DNA of 64,000 bases, taken from Calonectria ilicicola (taxonomy: Eukaryota > Ascomycota > Sordariomycetes > Hypocreales > Nectriaceae). Shown here piece by piece: positions 1 to 11,025 of the stretch. The first letter of the stretch is position 1, and each line of letters starts with the position of its first letter. The notes under the pieces were generated by a model that was given only the letters and a program-made list of their open reading frames with translations, made no database searches and was not told the DNA's origin. The DNA is taken from assembly GCA_020809705.1 (NCBI GenBank), contig CP085828.1, forward strand, positions 4,774,001-4,838,000. The letters run 5' to 3'. The translations under genes and the position numbers were made by a program.

Positions 1-1221
1 CGCGTTATGGTAAATAGAGCAATGGAAGTGTTACGTTAGGTAATAGTCAATCGCAATTGAGGTAACCAAGTTGTATTGAAAGCTGGCTAGTATCGGCCAT
101 AAGGGCGGATTCTAACCTGTCTATATACTATTATCGTAGTAGGCGCTCACTGTGTTGGTTCTATCTAAGTATTGGTGATCGGATGGGTGATCACAGGGTG
201 ATCACCAACATTATGGGTGATCGCGAGTGAGCGCTTCCTTATTGGTTGGTGTGGGGCTATAGGGTAGGTAGGTGTTAGTTCTGCCGTCGTAGACCGCCTA
301 GGCGTGTCATGGGTCATAACAATTGGCACTGGTTATTATAGCTCCGGCGGTAATGGTAAAAGAGACTAAAGAGTGGCATTTATCTGAACCTGATATAAGC
401 TATGGTTATTTCCCTAGTAAATCTATTACTAAAATCTATATATTATGTCTTTTTGGATAATCTATTTTCCTTCTATAATCTCTTTTGCTAGCTCCATTAA
501 TGTGGGCATGGGGCCATAGGTATAGCCTGCTGTAACTGCGGTATTTATATTGATCTAGCCAAGCTGAAAGCTACAGACAACACCGCCGCCGGCAGCTTTT
601 AATTTAATGAGATTAGGGCTATTCCGATCTTTAATAATAAGGTTAATTAAATAATGTGGAAAGATAATGTCCTTATGTTAATATTATTAATTATATTTAA
701 AGGTAATGAAAAGATTAACTATTAGTAAAAAAAGCCGATAATAGTAAAACTATCAGCATAGCTAATATAGCATTTTTTTGGTACTAAGCCTATCAAGCTA
801 ATTTCTATTCTAGCTATAACTAATAGCTATAATAATAAAATAAATGCTATTAATTAAGGTAACTAAATGCAGTCATATTAGAGCCTTAGCTGCCGTATTT
901 GGAGAGGCGGTTGGAAGATCCTTGCTTAGGACTTCCTTTTAGAAATAGATCTTAATAACCCTTTTATTATATAAAAACTAGAGCAGCCTAATTAAAAGAT
1001 ATTTATACAGCCAGTAGATTAATACTAATACATTTAAAATAGCCTTATTTAAAAATACAATCCAGAAGTTTAAACTAAGAAGCAGATTCAGACTAAAGAC
1101 AAATTTACACCTATTTCACAGCATATTCTTATCCAAAAAGGAAAATCTAAGTGCTTAGCTTATCAAGGATATTATCTAGATCAGCCAAGGCCTTATAAAA
1201 AAAGGAGGCTATTATTAACAA
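1..1221. other. AT-biased decayed repeat-like sequence
   Basis: No open coding frame of note. From about 600 to 1200 the sequence is rich in A, T and TpA steps with scattered GC-richer islands, the look of an old element eroded by C-to-T change. I could not assign it to a transposon family. Confidence 0.5.
143..234. repeat. Inverted repeat enclosing four GGTGATC copies
   Basis: Nine-base arms (143-151 and 226-234, GCGCTCACT and its complement) enclose four copies of GGTGATC at 174, 186, 197 and 216. Two of the copies overlap a GGTGATCACC palindrome. Function is unknown; it could be the remains of an element end. Confidence 0.45.
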
Positions 1222-1940
1222 TCAGTGAAAACAGCCAGGCGCCGCAATCACAATACCGCTGTCAAGAGTGTAAGGTAGCATTATATAGATCCGACCGTTG
1301 CTGGGACTTCTGGCATCACCCAATTTAGCAGGCAATTGATGTACCTTCAATTTAGAGCACTTTGATTGGCAATACACCCCTGCCCGTGACCCAAGTGGAG
1401 GGCTAACGCAGTTAAAGGGATAGTAAGTCATGTCGCTTGGAAGATTTGTTTGAGTCGGCATTGATGTGACCCCCCAATTCAGAAGACAGTATGCTGTGAA
1501 TACGTCCCGCACAGACTCGACATCAGCTGAATTGGAAGAACAAAGTTCTGTAACTTCCTCCTCGAGGCGATGATTTATGATGCTTGAGATGTTCACTTCG
1601 TTGTCACATAAACAACTGGCAAGCCCACTTCGATCTCTGGGACATATATTGGTCTGATAATAATAGAGTTAAATATACATTGGAGACTCTCGAGGACTAT
1701 ACTTACAAAGGATTGTATCTCAAAATCTAATGCACTTTGAGCACAAGGTGCCAGTTCTTTAAAGGAATCCAAATGGTAGAAGTAGGTAGACACTTGGTAT
1801 GTTAGACGAGGGGACAAAAGAGTCGTCGAAGCAGCAGAAAATATAGTGACAGGAGTATCAGGTACAGCCTGTCCAAGAGTTGGCAGCAACAGAATCGCTA
1901 ACCATGTTCTAGTAAACATTCTCCGCCGTCTTGTAGCCAT
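1222..1940 (-). CDS. Truncated secreted CAQS/CFEM-like cysteine-rich protein
   Basis: Two exons, 1940-1707 and 1653-1222, joined by a 53-nt intron with a GTAAGT donor and CAG acceptor in phase 0, give 221 residues. Residues 1-26 look like a signal peptide (MATRRRRM start, hydrophobic core, then VPDTP). The next part contains an APCAQSAL motif; after the splice come NIC, ASCLC, ELC and TAYC cysteines. This spacing resembles the cysteine-rich extracellular domain in fungal CFEM-like proteins, often followed by a seven-TM or linker region. Here the last 90 residues show no membrane segment and run into the decayed zone, so the gene is probably cut short. The intron was placed because it restores the cysteine pattern. 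Function unknown; effector-like or receptor fragment are both possible. Confidence 0.5.
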
Positions 1941-2714
1941 TTTCCTGGTGGATGCACGTTTGTTAAATCGAACAACCACTTGGGGAGAGTACAATTGTAA
2001 CCATTTATTCAGCTCGTCTTGGCAAGTCATCACTCAAGCTGACATTAGGCCCCTCGCCTCCTGTCGGCTGTGTAACCCATTCCGGACATTTAACCGCAAC
2101 GGCAACAATAGGCTTAAGGATCAAGCTTAATAACTCCATTATTCCCACCCAATAAAACGCCCATATTGAGAAATAACGACCACACTTTAGCCATGCACTG
2201 CCACCGTTGAAGCAAGGCACCGGAGCACTCTTCCCTGGCAGCAAATAAAAAATCAGGCCTGAAATGATCCGGCCATGGCGATGCAATGGCTTATCAACAC
2301 GTGCAATACGAATCTTACACTCAAGCAAGTAACCCTTTTCCATAGTCTTCCTCCCATGGACTCACATGGACTCACATGCGACCTTTTCTTTGAATGCTCA
2401 TTGAGTCACATGCCATCACCTTTCACACTCACAATGTGCTGTAATAATCCCACATTTGGTTGGTATCCTGAGACGAGAGTCAAGCAAGATCTTAGTCAGC
2501 GTGCGTTGCCGCTTTTAGGGCTATCCTCAGTTGATCTAGGAGCCCCTGCAGTTATTAACGTCTCAACTGGAGACACCTCACTTACTTATTTAACCCACTT
2601 ACATCCCACTTGATGACTCCCTTGTTTCTTTCCCTCCACCTTTGCTACCTTTTACTTCGCTGTAACTACCTTTTGACGGCGAGGAATACTCAATTCTTCC
2701 GCCCGAGCAACATC
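1941..2714. other. Intergenic, no gene seen
   Basis: Open frames at 1846-2130, 2005-2343 and 2275-2613 have no recognisable motif. The sequence lies between two divergent genes and probably holds both promoters. Confidence 0.4.
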
Positions 2715-3500
2715 ATGACTAACCTCCCGCCAATTGACATGGCAATCGCCTCCCCAGAGCCTCGCTTCGCTGCGGATGTTGAACCCACTCGCATGTCGCG
2801 CATCGCGTTGCGGCACCTCGCGCGTCACGACGATAGCCACGACTACCCTTACTCCTGGGGCTACACAATGTTCCGCACAGTCTACACGCCCGGTTCCGAC
2901 GAGGATGTCGCAAAGGCAGTCGAGCGGCTAGCCATCTACGCAAAGTTCTTCACCCAGAAGGAGCACGCCCGCGGCGCCTTCGACGCCCGCCCAAACGAGG
3001 AGCTCTGGAGCCGCTACTACTGCGAGGTGGTGCAGGACGAGCAGACCCTTGCCGATGCAAGTGAGAGCGAGATTGGGGAGCGGTTCGATGCCTGGATTAG
3101 GCAGCACAGCCGTCCCGCGACCACTAGGTACCCTGAGCCAAATGCCAGGTTTCTCTTCTGCTTGATGCTTGACGAGGAGAGTCTCGAGAATATCCTCGCG
3201 CTCCCAGAGGATCCCCGCGCCCCGGTCAACTATGGCTACGGTGCCCCTGACGAGGACAAGGGCGAGGGCTGGATCAAGGTCATCTCGAACAGAATGAAGT
3301 CGGAAGACGAGGGAGGCGGCGGCAGGTATTGGTTGCGGGTGGGTATCACTGACTACCTGTGGCCCATGTGGTTCTACCCCTTTGACCCGGACGCCATGCT
3401 TGAGGAGATGGGTTGGAGGGATGCAGATGACGGAGTTCAAAACCTCTGGGGCAGGCCTTCGGACTGGTTCGAGGAGATGATGGCAGCTCGTTCCGGATGA
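2715..3500 (+). CDS. Conserved acidic hypothetical protein
   Basis: Single exon. The frame is open from 2610, but the ATG at 2715 (MTNLPPIDMAIASPEP) is preferred because the earlier stretch is low-complexity and Leu-rich like untranslated sequence. The 261-residue product is acidic, has no signal peptide or membrane segment, and contains aromatic-rich stretches (YPYSWGYTMFRTVYTPGSDED near the start; WPMWFYPFDPDAML near the end). Codon use is GC-rich and coding-like, unlike the decayed sequence on both sides. I recall similar uncharacterised proteins in ascomycetes but can name no domain. It is the only intact-looking gene in the first 6 kb. Confidence 0.6.
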   Translation: MTNLPPIDMAIASPEPRFAADVEPTRMSRIALRHLARHDDSHDYPYSWGYTMFRTVYTPGSDEDVAKAVERLAIYAKFFTQKEHARGAFDARPNEELWSRYYCEVVQDEQTLADASESEIGERFDAWIRQHSRPATTRYPEPNARFLFCLMLDEESLENILALPEDPRAPVNYGYGAPDEDKGEGWIKVISNRMKSEDEGGGGRYWLRVGITDYLWPMWFYPFDPDAMLEEMGWRDADDGVQNLWGRPSDWFEEMMAARSG

Positions 3501-3578
3501 TGATATGCTTTCTATATACAATTCCTCTACAACACACAGCCCCCTACCAATCGTGTATTTTATCCAAGCGATATATCT

Positions 3579-4244
3579 CTACAGCTCATCCGTCACGTCC
3601 CAGTCATAGTTGGGCCCTGTGCAGTACGCATTCCCCTGTACCAGGCTTGGCGTGCACTGGACGTACTCGGTGCCGAGCGAGGGGTTCGCCTCGAGAAGCA
3701 GCGCAATGTCGATCTCGGACGAGAGGCAGATGCTAACGCACGAGTCGCCCTCCTAGACCACGTGCCACTTGCCGCACTTGGTCGTGGTCCCGTCGGCAAC
3801 GGTCGAGTTCTCAGGCGCCTCGACGGGAGTGTAGGTGTAGCCGGAGCCTCCCCTGGGTGTGGTGTTATCGCCGCTGCTGCCGGGCCCATGGGCCGTATAG
3901 AGCCCATTATGCGGCGCGGCGCACAGAATATTGCCGAAGAAGTTGGACGCGCCAGTCAAGTTGCTGCAGTCGAAGTACACCCACGGGTTGAGGCGCTGGA
4001 TGTCGCCCGACGTCAGGTCATGCGCCGCAGAGAGCCCCGCGCATGTGTCGTTGTCAGTGTAGGAGATGAGCTTGCCGCAGGATAGGGGCAAGCAAACCTC
4101 GGTGCCCGAGGGGATGCTGCTGCAGTCGAAGATGTCCGGGTTGGTGGTGTACAGTGCCACCGTCGAGACGTTGTTTAAGAAACCAACGTCCTCGCATGTC
4201 TCGTTCGTGGACCCCACCGTGTGCCACTTGTCTGAGATGCACAT
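3579..4244 (-). pseudogene. LysM-domain protein, broken by one in-frame TAG and truncated at its 5' end
   Basis: The minus-strand frame reads as a multi-LysM protein from MCISDKWHTV at 4244 to a stop at 3579, interrupted by one TAG (3753-3755). Three LysM-type modules are visible: KWHTV...ETCEDV...TNPDIFDCSSIPSGTEVCLP, then CGKLISYTDNDTCAGL...LNPWVYFDCSNL...ILCAAP, then CGKWHVV-stop-EGDSCVSIC...NPSLGTEYVQC. The family normally has Gln where the stop lies, so CAG to TAG, a RIP-type transition, is the likely lesion. There is no signal peptide: upstream sequence switches directly to another gene relic, so the 5' end is missing. LysM proteins bind chitin oligomers outside the cell and can act as effectors. 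Readthrough or sequencing error at the stop cannot be excluded, but the lost 5' end argues for a dead gene. Confidence 0.75.
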
Positions 4245-4252
4245 GTATCACC

Positions 4253-4495
4253 GACTACGTCCTCTCCGTGTAGGACGAGTACTTCCGTGACCAGCTACAA
4301 GCAACAGTCAGCTACACCTAGCGTTAGGTCCGCGGCTGGGTCACAACTGCTCGCAACGAGTGGCGCGATAACAACGACGAAGACGTCATCCAGTTCCTCG
4401 CCCTCATAAGCACCCTGTTTCGCCATGTCGACGACCTCGAATTCCACTATGATGAGCTGCCTAATCAGATGGGTTTGAGAACACTGGTTTTATGA
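4253..4495 (+). pseudogene. Gene relic with three TAG codons
   Basis: The plus frame from GAC at 4253 to TGA at 4493-4495 codes a continuous-looking peptide (about 80 residues, including EYFRDQLQATVSYT and DDLEFHYDEL) broken by TAG at 4271, 4319 and 4325. All three could be CAG altered by C-to-T, as in the neighbouring LysM pseudogene. The family is not recognised. It abuts the truncated 5' end of the LysM relic on the opposite strand. Confidence 0.45.
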
Positions 4496-6434
4496 ATAAT
4501 TATTAACAGATGTAATACGCGAGTGGCTTAGACAAGCAAGTGTCTTAAGAGTCCCAGCCATCAAGGAAAATAAACAATAAAGCCAAAATAGGAGAATGGT
4601 CATAAAGATTAAATGCGCTATATGTAGAGAACACCAGTCTAAGAAACAACATAAAAGTTTTAGTAGCATGCTGGAATTTTTATCTATTCGAGACAACATG
4701 ATATAGAGTTCAAAAATCTTCTTGCTAACTTGCTGTATAGCAGTCCGGCTCTCGAATAGACCATTTATTTACCCTGATAAATGGTGTCTAGGAAGTCTGG
4801 CTAGAATTTGATTACTGGAAGTCAACATCCTGCAAGGGAAGTTGGGGTTTCGCTCTTTGGTCCTGAGCATCATTATGAGGAATCTGATGTAGATGGAAGA
4901 ATCACCTATCAACCTCTCACATTACCCTAGAGTCATCTCAGATGGATGAACGATCTGTCCGCTAGGCAGCATCACAGGCGCAGGTTTCTCAAACCACTTG
5001 GTCACTAACTACTGAAGGCTAGCTGGGGCCTAAATTCGGGGACCTTGTCTCAGATCTGGGTCCCTTACAGGGGTCTGCGACCCCAAAATTGGGCCACAAA
5101 GAACCAGTCACGGTTTTCGCGCGTTCCAAAAAAAAAAAAAAAGCTTCGATGTTGCGGATGGAACTCGACCGGTTTTTATTCTAGCGTTCTCCCAAGAGCT
5201 TGTTCGTAGCATGCAACAGCAAGGTCTATGTATGATTCATCTAATTCACGTCACTTGAACGCAGTAAGTCAACGATTATGTACTCGTATCGCGATTTTAC
5301 TCATGAGTATTCCTATTATTTTACCAAGCCCATTACACTTTGCATGATAACCTACTTTCCTTTGTTTGCTGCACGCTGATGTGTTGGGTCGTTGTATTCA
5401 TCCTTCCATTGTTCTCGAAACAATGAACACCCATCCTTCATTAATTGGCATGCGTCATGGGGCACATCGATTTATGTTGTTGGGCGTTCATTGATATCCC
5501 CGCGTGGTTTCGGCAAGGCGGCCCCGGCGGGTAAATCCCCGCAAAGGATTTGCTGCGATCGCCACCGTTCGAGGCTGCAACCGCCACTCGGCCCAGATTG
5601 CCGAGTACCCCGCCACCTCTCTAAGTTTGCTGGGCGGGTGAGATGAAAGGCGCTTATATGCCGCTTAGGCCATTCTTTCCAGGCGCTTGTAGCTGTATAT
5701 GGCGTTTTTTTAGTGTAGATGTGCAGTAGGCTCTAACGGGCGCCCTATTACCTATTGGTTGCTTTTCTCGGTTTGTGGGGTTGTGGTTGTGGGCTGGCCT
5801 GTCTAGGCGCGTAAAATTACAGGCTCATTGGGTTAGATTGATGAGCCTGCCGAAAGCCCCGAACCGAGTGGATGATGAAACACCTAGGCGCCAGTATCCT
5901 TGTTAAGCATACCAGATGTGCATAGGTCTTGAGTCATTGTGGAGAGGGTCATGCCAGAATTACAGTGAATCACCAACAACACCGGGCTGAGCTACTGCAG
6001 ACTGAAGAGACCAACAAACGCAGCCAACACGGCACAGAAAGTGAACAATGAGCAAACAAAGAAATAGGACCAACAAACGGCCAAACCAACCAATGACACA
6101 ACGCATTGCTCGAGAAGAAAAAAAAAAATACGCGCCAGGGGTCGCGCAAGAGTACCAACCACCAACAAGACAAAGAAATACGGAACGCCCTTCAAGTCCT
6201 ATTGAACATGCAATGAAAGAATTTATATATATTTGCTGTTGCCCTCCCTCCAGTCAACCAGACACAAACCTCACACCATTCCTTTCTTTCCTCTCTTCAT
6301 CAAGCTATCAAGCAACCCACAGCTGGACTGTGTTTCTTCCTTTGATCAACTTCAGTCCTTTCCAACCATTCAACAATCCACAGCCGAGCTGTTTTCCTTC
6401 CTCCAACCAATACTAAACGACAAATACCATAACC
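4496..6434. other. Long intergenic stretch, no gene seen
   Basis: No supported coding frame. It contains a perfect short hairpin at 5070-5084 (GGGGTC, TGC loop, GACCCC), a run of 15 A at 5128-5142, and a GC-rich patch at about 5490-5640. A TATATATA stretch near 6223-6232, about 205 bp before the AA11 start, may be its core promoter, followed by a pyrimidine-rich leader. Confidence 0.45.
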
Positions 6435-7622
6435 ATGATTTTCGGAAACATCCTTGCGACCGCCCTGGCCCTTGCTGTCAGACAAGCAGCTGGCCATCTC
6501 ATTATGATGGAGCCGCACCCTTACAACTTGGACACCGAACCAATGATTCAAACCTCGCCTCTTGGCGAAAGCTTCCCTTTTCCCTGCCAAAACCGATTCC
6601 AACACGCCGAGCAGACAACCAAGATGACCGCCGGGTCTACAACTACTGTTAAGTTCTGGGGCAGTGCCGTTCACGGTGGTGGGTCGTGCCAATTCAGTGT
6701 TGCCTACGGAGACACGCCTCCTTCCGATCCTACCAAGTGGAAGACAATCTACAGCCTCATCGGAGGCTGCCCTGCCGAGGCGCAGGGTAACATTGCAACC
6801 GCCGGAACGGATCCCCAAGGACGACCAGGTGGAACCGAGTGTGGCAATGACTCTGGCACCGAGTGCCTGCGTCAATTCCAAGTCCCCATCCCCAAGGACA
6901 TGAAGAATGGCCCGGCTGTGTTTGCTTGGACCTGGTTCAACAAGGTCGGCAACCGCGAGATGTACATGAACTGCGCGCCAATCGAAGTCGTGGGCGGAAC
7001 AGACGACAGCACCTTTGTAGACAGCCTCCCAGCCATCTTCCGCGCCAACATCCCCGGCGAGTGCACCACAGGCTCCAGCGGTAGCATCATCGGCTTCCCC
7101 GAGCCCGGGGACTTTGGTAAGGTCTATGAAGACATCACGCCCAACAGCCAGGGCTCATGTGAAGCCCCTGCCGAGCCCGCGTTCAAGGACACGACTGGTG
7201 GAGATGCTCAAAGTCCGGCCCCGTCCGAGACTGGCTCAGCAGTGGGAACACCGACTGCAACGCCTTCTTACGCGGCCCCATCCGAGACTGGCGCAGTGGA
7301 AACACCAACGGCGACTCCTTCTTCTTACGCGTCCCCGTCATCTATCATCCCCAGCTCCGCATACAATGTGCCCACTTCGACCGCTAGTCCCGGACCTGAT
7401 GCTTCCGGCGGGCCTACCAGCGCGGCGCAGGAGACACCCGCAGCAAGCGGTCAGCCTGGATCGGTCGAGGGCGTGCGGGCCTGCAACTCGACGGGGCCCC
7501 TGTATTGCTTCAGCTCAACCAGCTTCGGCCTATGCAACCGCGGCTGGGCCGTCCCCCAGGATGTCCCCGCTGGCACCGAGTGTGTTGGGGGCGAAATCGT
7601 GCGGGCGAAGGCGTCCACCTAG
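6435..7622 (+). CDS. Secreted AA11 lytic polysaccharide monooxygenase with C-terminal X278 domain
   Basis: Single exon, 395 residues. Residues 1-20 are a signal peptide, and cleavage after AAG leaves His21 as the mature N-terminus (HLIMMEPHPYN), the first copper ligand of an LPMO. His80 in AVHGGGSCQ is the second: position 60 of the mature chain, as in AA11 enzymes. The AWTWFNKVGNREMYMNC block (residues 164-180) is the AA11 signature and supplies the axial Tyr, probably Tyr177. A Pro/Ser/Thr-rich linker (about 250-345) leads to RACNSTGPLYCF...NRGWAV (345-395), the X278 module found on fungal AA11 and chitinolytic proteins. Known AA11 enzymes oxidatively cleave chitin outside the cell; substrate here is inferred. 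Reads like an intact, ordinary gene. Confidence 0.9.
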   Translation: MIFGNILATALALAVRQAAGHLIMMEPHPYNLDTEPMIQTSPLGESFPFPCQNRFQHAEQTTKMTAGSTTTVKFWGSAVHGGGSCQFSVAYGDTPPSDPTKWKTIYSLIGGCPAEAQGNIATAGTDPQGRPGGTECGNDSGTECLRQFQVPIPKDMKNGPAVFAWTWFNKVGNREMYMNCAPIEVVGGTDDSTFVDSLPAIFRANIPGECTTGSSGSIIGFPEPGDFGKVYEDITPNSQGSCEAPAEPAFKDTTGGDAQSPAPSETGSAVGTPTATPSYAAPSETGAVETPTATPSSYASPSSIIPSSAYNVPTSTASPGPDASGGPTSAAQETPAASGQPGSVEGVRACNSTGPLYCFSSTSFGLCNRGWAVPQDVPAGTECVGGEIVRAKAST

Positions 7623-9416
7623 GCGCAACCAGATTGGATCTTTTTTTAACCTTAGAATATTGGGGGCCGTTAGGCTGAATGCGGCTTATAGGGCTAGATT
7701 AAGCTTTGTTTCTGCTTTCTTACAGCATGTTAATGATGTCAACTCCAGAAGTCGACCATTTGTAGATCTCTTAGGGCACACGCCTAAGCATTAGAAGCAA
7801 TAAAACACCCATTTTGAACAAATTGGCCTCGCCCACATTGACCTTGCTGCAAAAGTGATAATAATGCCTCAGTGCTGCTACTACTACACGCTAGAAAACA
7901 AATATGTACGGTCATGGCCCTGTGGTTGCAGTCGCCATCTTCGGGCGTAAAATTCAGTACATGTCCCGTCCCACGTGCTCTCTCGCCACTCTCACACATC
8001 CACGTCTTTCAAAGGTGCCTCCTTCATAGCAGCTTCCTTGTTTGCATTGGCGGCTAAGCGGAAAGCAACTGCCGATACTACGATGCGGCCCACAGAGAAG
8101 TTTCCACGCGGGACGCAATCTGCAGTTCCCTTCTGTCCAATCGCACAAACACCTTCCCAAGGCCAACATGACGGCTTCTGCCCCTTGGCGTCGTATAGCT
8201 CAGGTGAAGTCCCTGTCGGTGGGCTTGGCTCCCACTTAAATTTCCCCTTGCTCGGCAGCTGCAGCGAGTAAACATCCCAGAAGGGGGCTTTTCAACCGGA
8301 TGGGCTGACCTGCGAGCTGACAACTCCGGGTTCTTGGATAACATGTGCAACGTTGCATATCAGACGGTGGCTTCAGGGCTTGTGTATTCTTTGCAGACAG
8401 CCGCGTTTGGCCTTCAGTCTTGGTCGATTCTGATGCAAGAGAGTGAGGGGTATTGAGTGGATACGCTATGGTCGGGATGGCGCCGAGAAGCAAACTAGAG
8501 TCGATGTTGGATGTCCGGACGGGGAGTACCCGGAGTACATACCGTAGCTGCAGAGCTAGTTGTCAGTGTACAGTAGAATCAGGGGATAAATTGGCGGCTA
8601 CTTGTGCCATTGTGGCAAGGTTCGGCATATAGCCGAGCAGTCAATATTTCGGCTAGACTGGAGATTTAAAGTCTTGAACACCTTTCTTTAACCAAAGTAT
8701 GGTTAAACCACCACCATATCGTCGAGAAAACTCAATCTCATATCTCCTCGATATTTCATTCGGCTGAGACAAAAGTACACTGGTCCACAAATTGGCACTG
8801 CGTAGGGCTGGCCCCGATCAAAAGAGCTTCCCTTCACGGCTGCATCATCGCGATCCTTGTAGCGGCTGTGTTGAACAGCCCCGTCCAGCTGAAGTCGGAT
8901 GTCCGTAGCATCCACCGTTAGGCATCTTCTGCAGCAGCAAGGCGAAGCCAGGAGCATAATTGGGTAGGCAGACTTGGAAGTCATTTTTTGCTTGTACAGT
9001 ATAAATCACACCAAGCCCCTCAAACTTCGGGATCGAGTCAATGAGCGTCCGTTGCCAGCATGAATATCGCTGCAACCTGCTGATGGTGGCTGTATGCCAG
9101 TCTCGAATACCAAACCAGACTATTCCCAAAGAGGTTCAATGTGCCGCTGGTGCTCTCCATGGTGGGACTTTTGCGGCACGTCAGATGAGCAGGAACCAAT
9201 CAAGACAAGCCACTTCTTCATCGACACTATCAGGCAAGGATCACCAGGCGACCAGGGAGGCGATCCTTGCGTTGCCGTCATTTGCATCTCTTTAAAACTG
9301 CGGGGCAGCCATTCGCGCCGTTTGGCCGTTCGCCAACAGCTTGATAATTGACGCGTCGCCGTCCAACCTCGTCCTCCGCCATTTAGCTCTTTTAGGTAAA
9401 TTGCAGCGCTTTCGAG
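7623..9416. other. Intergenic, no gene firmly supported
   Basis: Overlapping frames occur on both strands at 7.8-9.1 kb. One at 8703-8984 (minus) begins with a Cys-rich hydrophobic stretch and could be a tiny secreted protein, but frame use is ambiguous, so it is not called. The right-hand end contains the promoter of the Zn2Cys6 gene. Confidence 0.35.
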
Positions 9417-11025
9417 ATGCCTGGCGTACCATCTGGGAAAGGCTGCGACGCCTGTCGCAAGCAAAAGAAAAAGGTTTGTCGTCCTCGTGAGGGTGTCTCA
9501 AGTGTGCTTTTGTTTTGACGCCAGTACCCAATAGTGCGACCAAGCGAAACCCGCGTGTGCACGATGTAGCCGTCTTCAAATCCCTTGCGTTGGCAGCGGC
9601 GAGCAACGCTACAAGTTCAAGGTCAAGGTTTTGGATCTAGGCTCGGATAATGCCGTCACGCACGCCAGAATACGGCGCCCACGCCAGAGCCCCATGTCTC
9701 TCGTCATGTCGAGGGGCCGCACTGATATGATCGCCGGTATATTCGTGGAGCGACTAGGAGTAACCGATGCCCGCTACGATATCAATTGCTATGGTGTGTT
9801 TTTGCAGCGAATCCCAGAGCGCCTGGGCACAAACGACGCCCTAGATGCATCCGTCGATGCCTTTACAACGGCATTTTCCAGTGTCCTCACGCAGGAGTGC
9901 CCAGTGCAGGCCCTGACCAAGTACGGCAATGCCTTGACGGCAGTCAGAAGGTGTTTAAGTGATCCCACAAAGGGCCCGACTGGAGAAACATTGTGCGCCA
10001 TCTACCTCATCATGATTATCCAGGTGTGCAATGGTACCCTCCTAAATTTACCCAACCAAATGCTAAAGCGAGTGGCAGAGCTGGATTGGTCCAGCTGATC
10101 CCCAAGCACCCAGTCATGCCGAAGGATTAACAAGCTTATTAAGGGCGACGGCCTCAAAAACGAATCACAGCGATTTCGAGTGGGAAATGATCATTTGCAT
10201 GTGTGTTCCAGTGGTACGCATCATGTTTCATGCCCCCTTGACGGCCACATGGAGGCTAATCTGTCGCAGATTATCGAGAGCATTGTGAACCCCAAAATCA
10301 AGCTCAACCCTTGGTTCTCAGGGCTCCTGGAAAAGATTTCCGGGCCAATCGGCCCCGAAATCCCAAACTACGAGAAATTACTAGAGATGAACCCAGACGC
10401 GTTCCCCAGTCTTTCCATCCCGAGCCTCAGTAAGCTCCCGGGGTATATTAACGACCCAGTCACACACCAACGCGATATTTTGTCCGCCTACAACATGATG
10501 CGATGCGACATCCACAAACTCCGCAGGAAGATCGATCACATCACAGAGCTGGACCTCTTAATCCGACCGGGGCTTTCGCTTGAGAGGGCGCGCCACGGCT
10601 TCACCGTTGCATATGGCCTCTGCCTTGGGCTGGCCTTGATCGTCAACATGCTCATTCAAGAATTCGACCCACTAGACATATCGCTGGTTAAGGAGTCCAT
10701 GTGGTGCACCGACGAAATAATCCGGATGGGAGAGGAGTCACAGCACATGCGGCCATTGGGGTCCAGCCAAGTCCCCCTCTGTCTTGCGATTGCATGGGCG
10801 GTGGCAAAGGACCCAAGGACGAGGGCGCATATAGCAATTATGCTGGATGACTACCGGCAAGACTTCAAGAGCTACGACTGGATGAAGATGGCTCAGTGGT
10901 GGCGGCTCAAATTCCAGGGTGTGAGCAGAAAGTACAACGCTTGGAAGCTCCAAGACGAAAATTTCTGGGATGTTTCGGGCGTGTCGGGCCTGACACCGGT
11001 GGATGGTGACTGTTCAGTGCAATGA
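9417..11025 (+). CDS. Zn2Cys6 fungal transcription factor, four exons
   Basis: Exons 9417-9473, 9535-10023, 10079-10213 and 10270-11025 join in phase to 478 residues; introns are 61, 55 and 56 nt. The first intron splits the zinc cluster: CDACRKQKKK joins CDQAKPACARCSRLQIPC to give the canonical C-x2-C-x6-C-x6-C-x2-C-x6-C binuclear cluster (residues 10-37). Exon 3 supplies SHAEGLTSLLRA...DFEWEMI, the helix seen in the middle region of many fungal C6 regulators. The rest is a helical fungal-specific regulatory region ending with conserved Trp-rich helices. It acts in the nucleus as a DNA-binding regulator. Target genes are unknown; the AA11 gene 1.8 kb upstream is the nearest candidate, with no direct evidence of linkage. 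Confidence 0.8.

Noticed and set aside
3593..4290. Frames on the plus strand and in another minus frame across the LysM pseudogene
   Set aside because: They are shadows of the LysM reading frame, which has recognisable LysM modules.
7114..7794. Arg/Pro-rich frame on the plus strand
   Set aside because: It overlaps the AA11 gene in another frame; the AA11 frame has the LPMO signature and a clear signal peptide.
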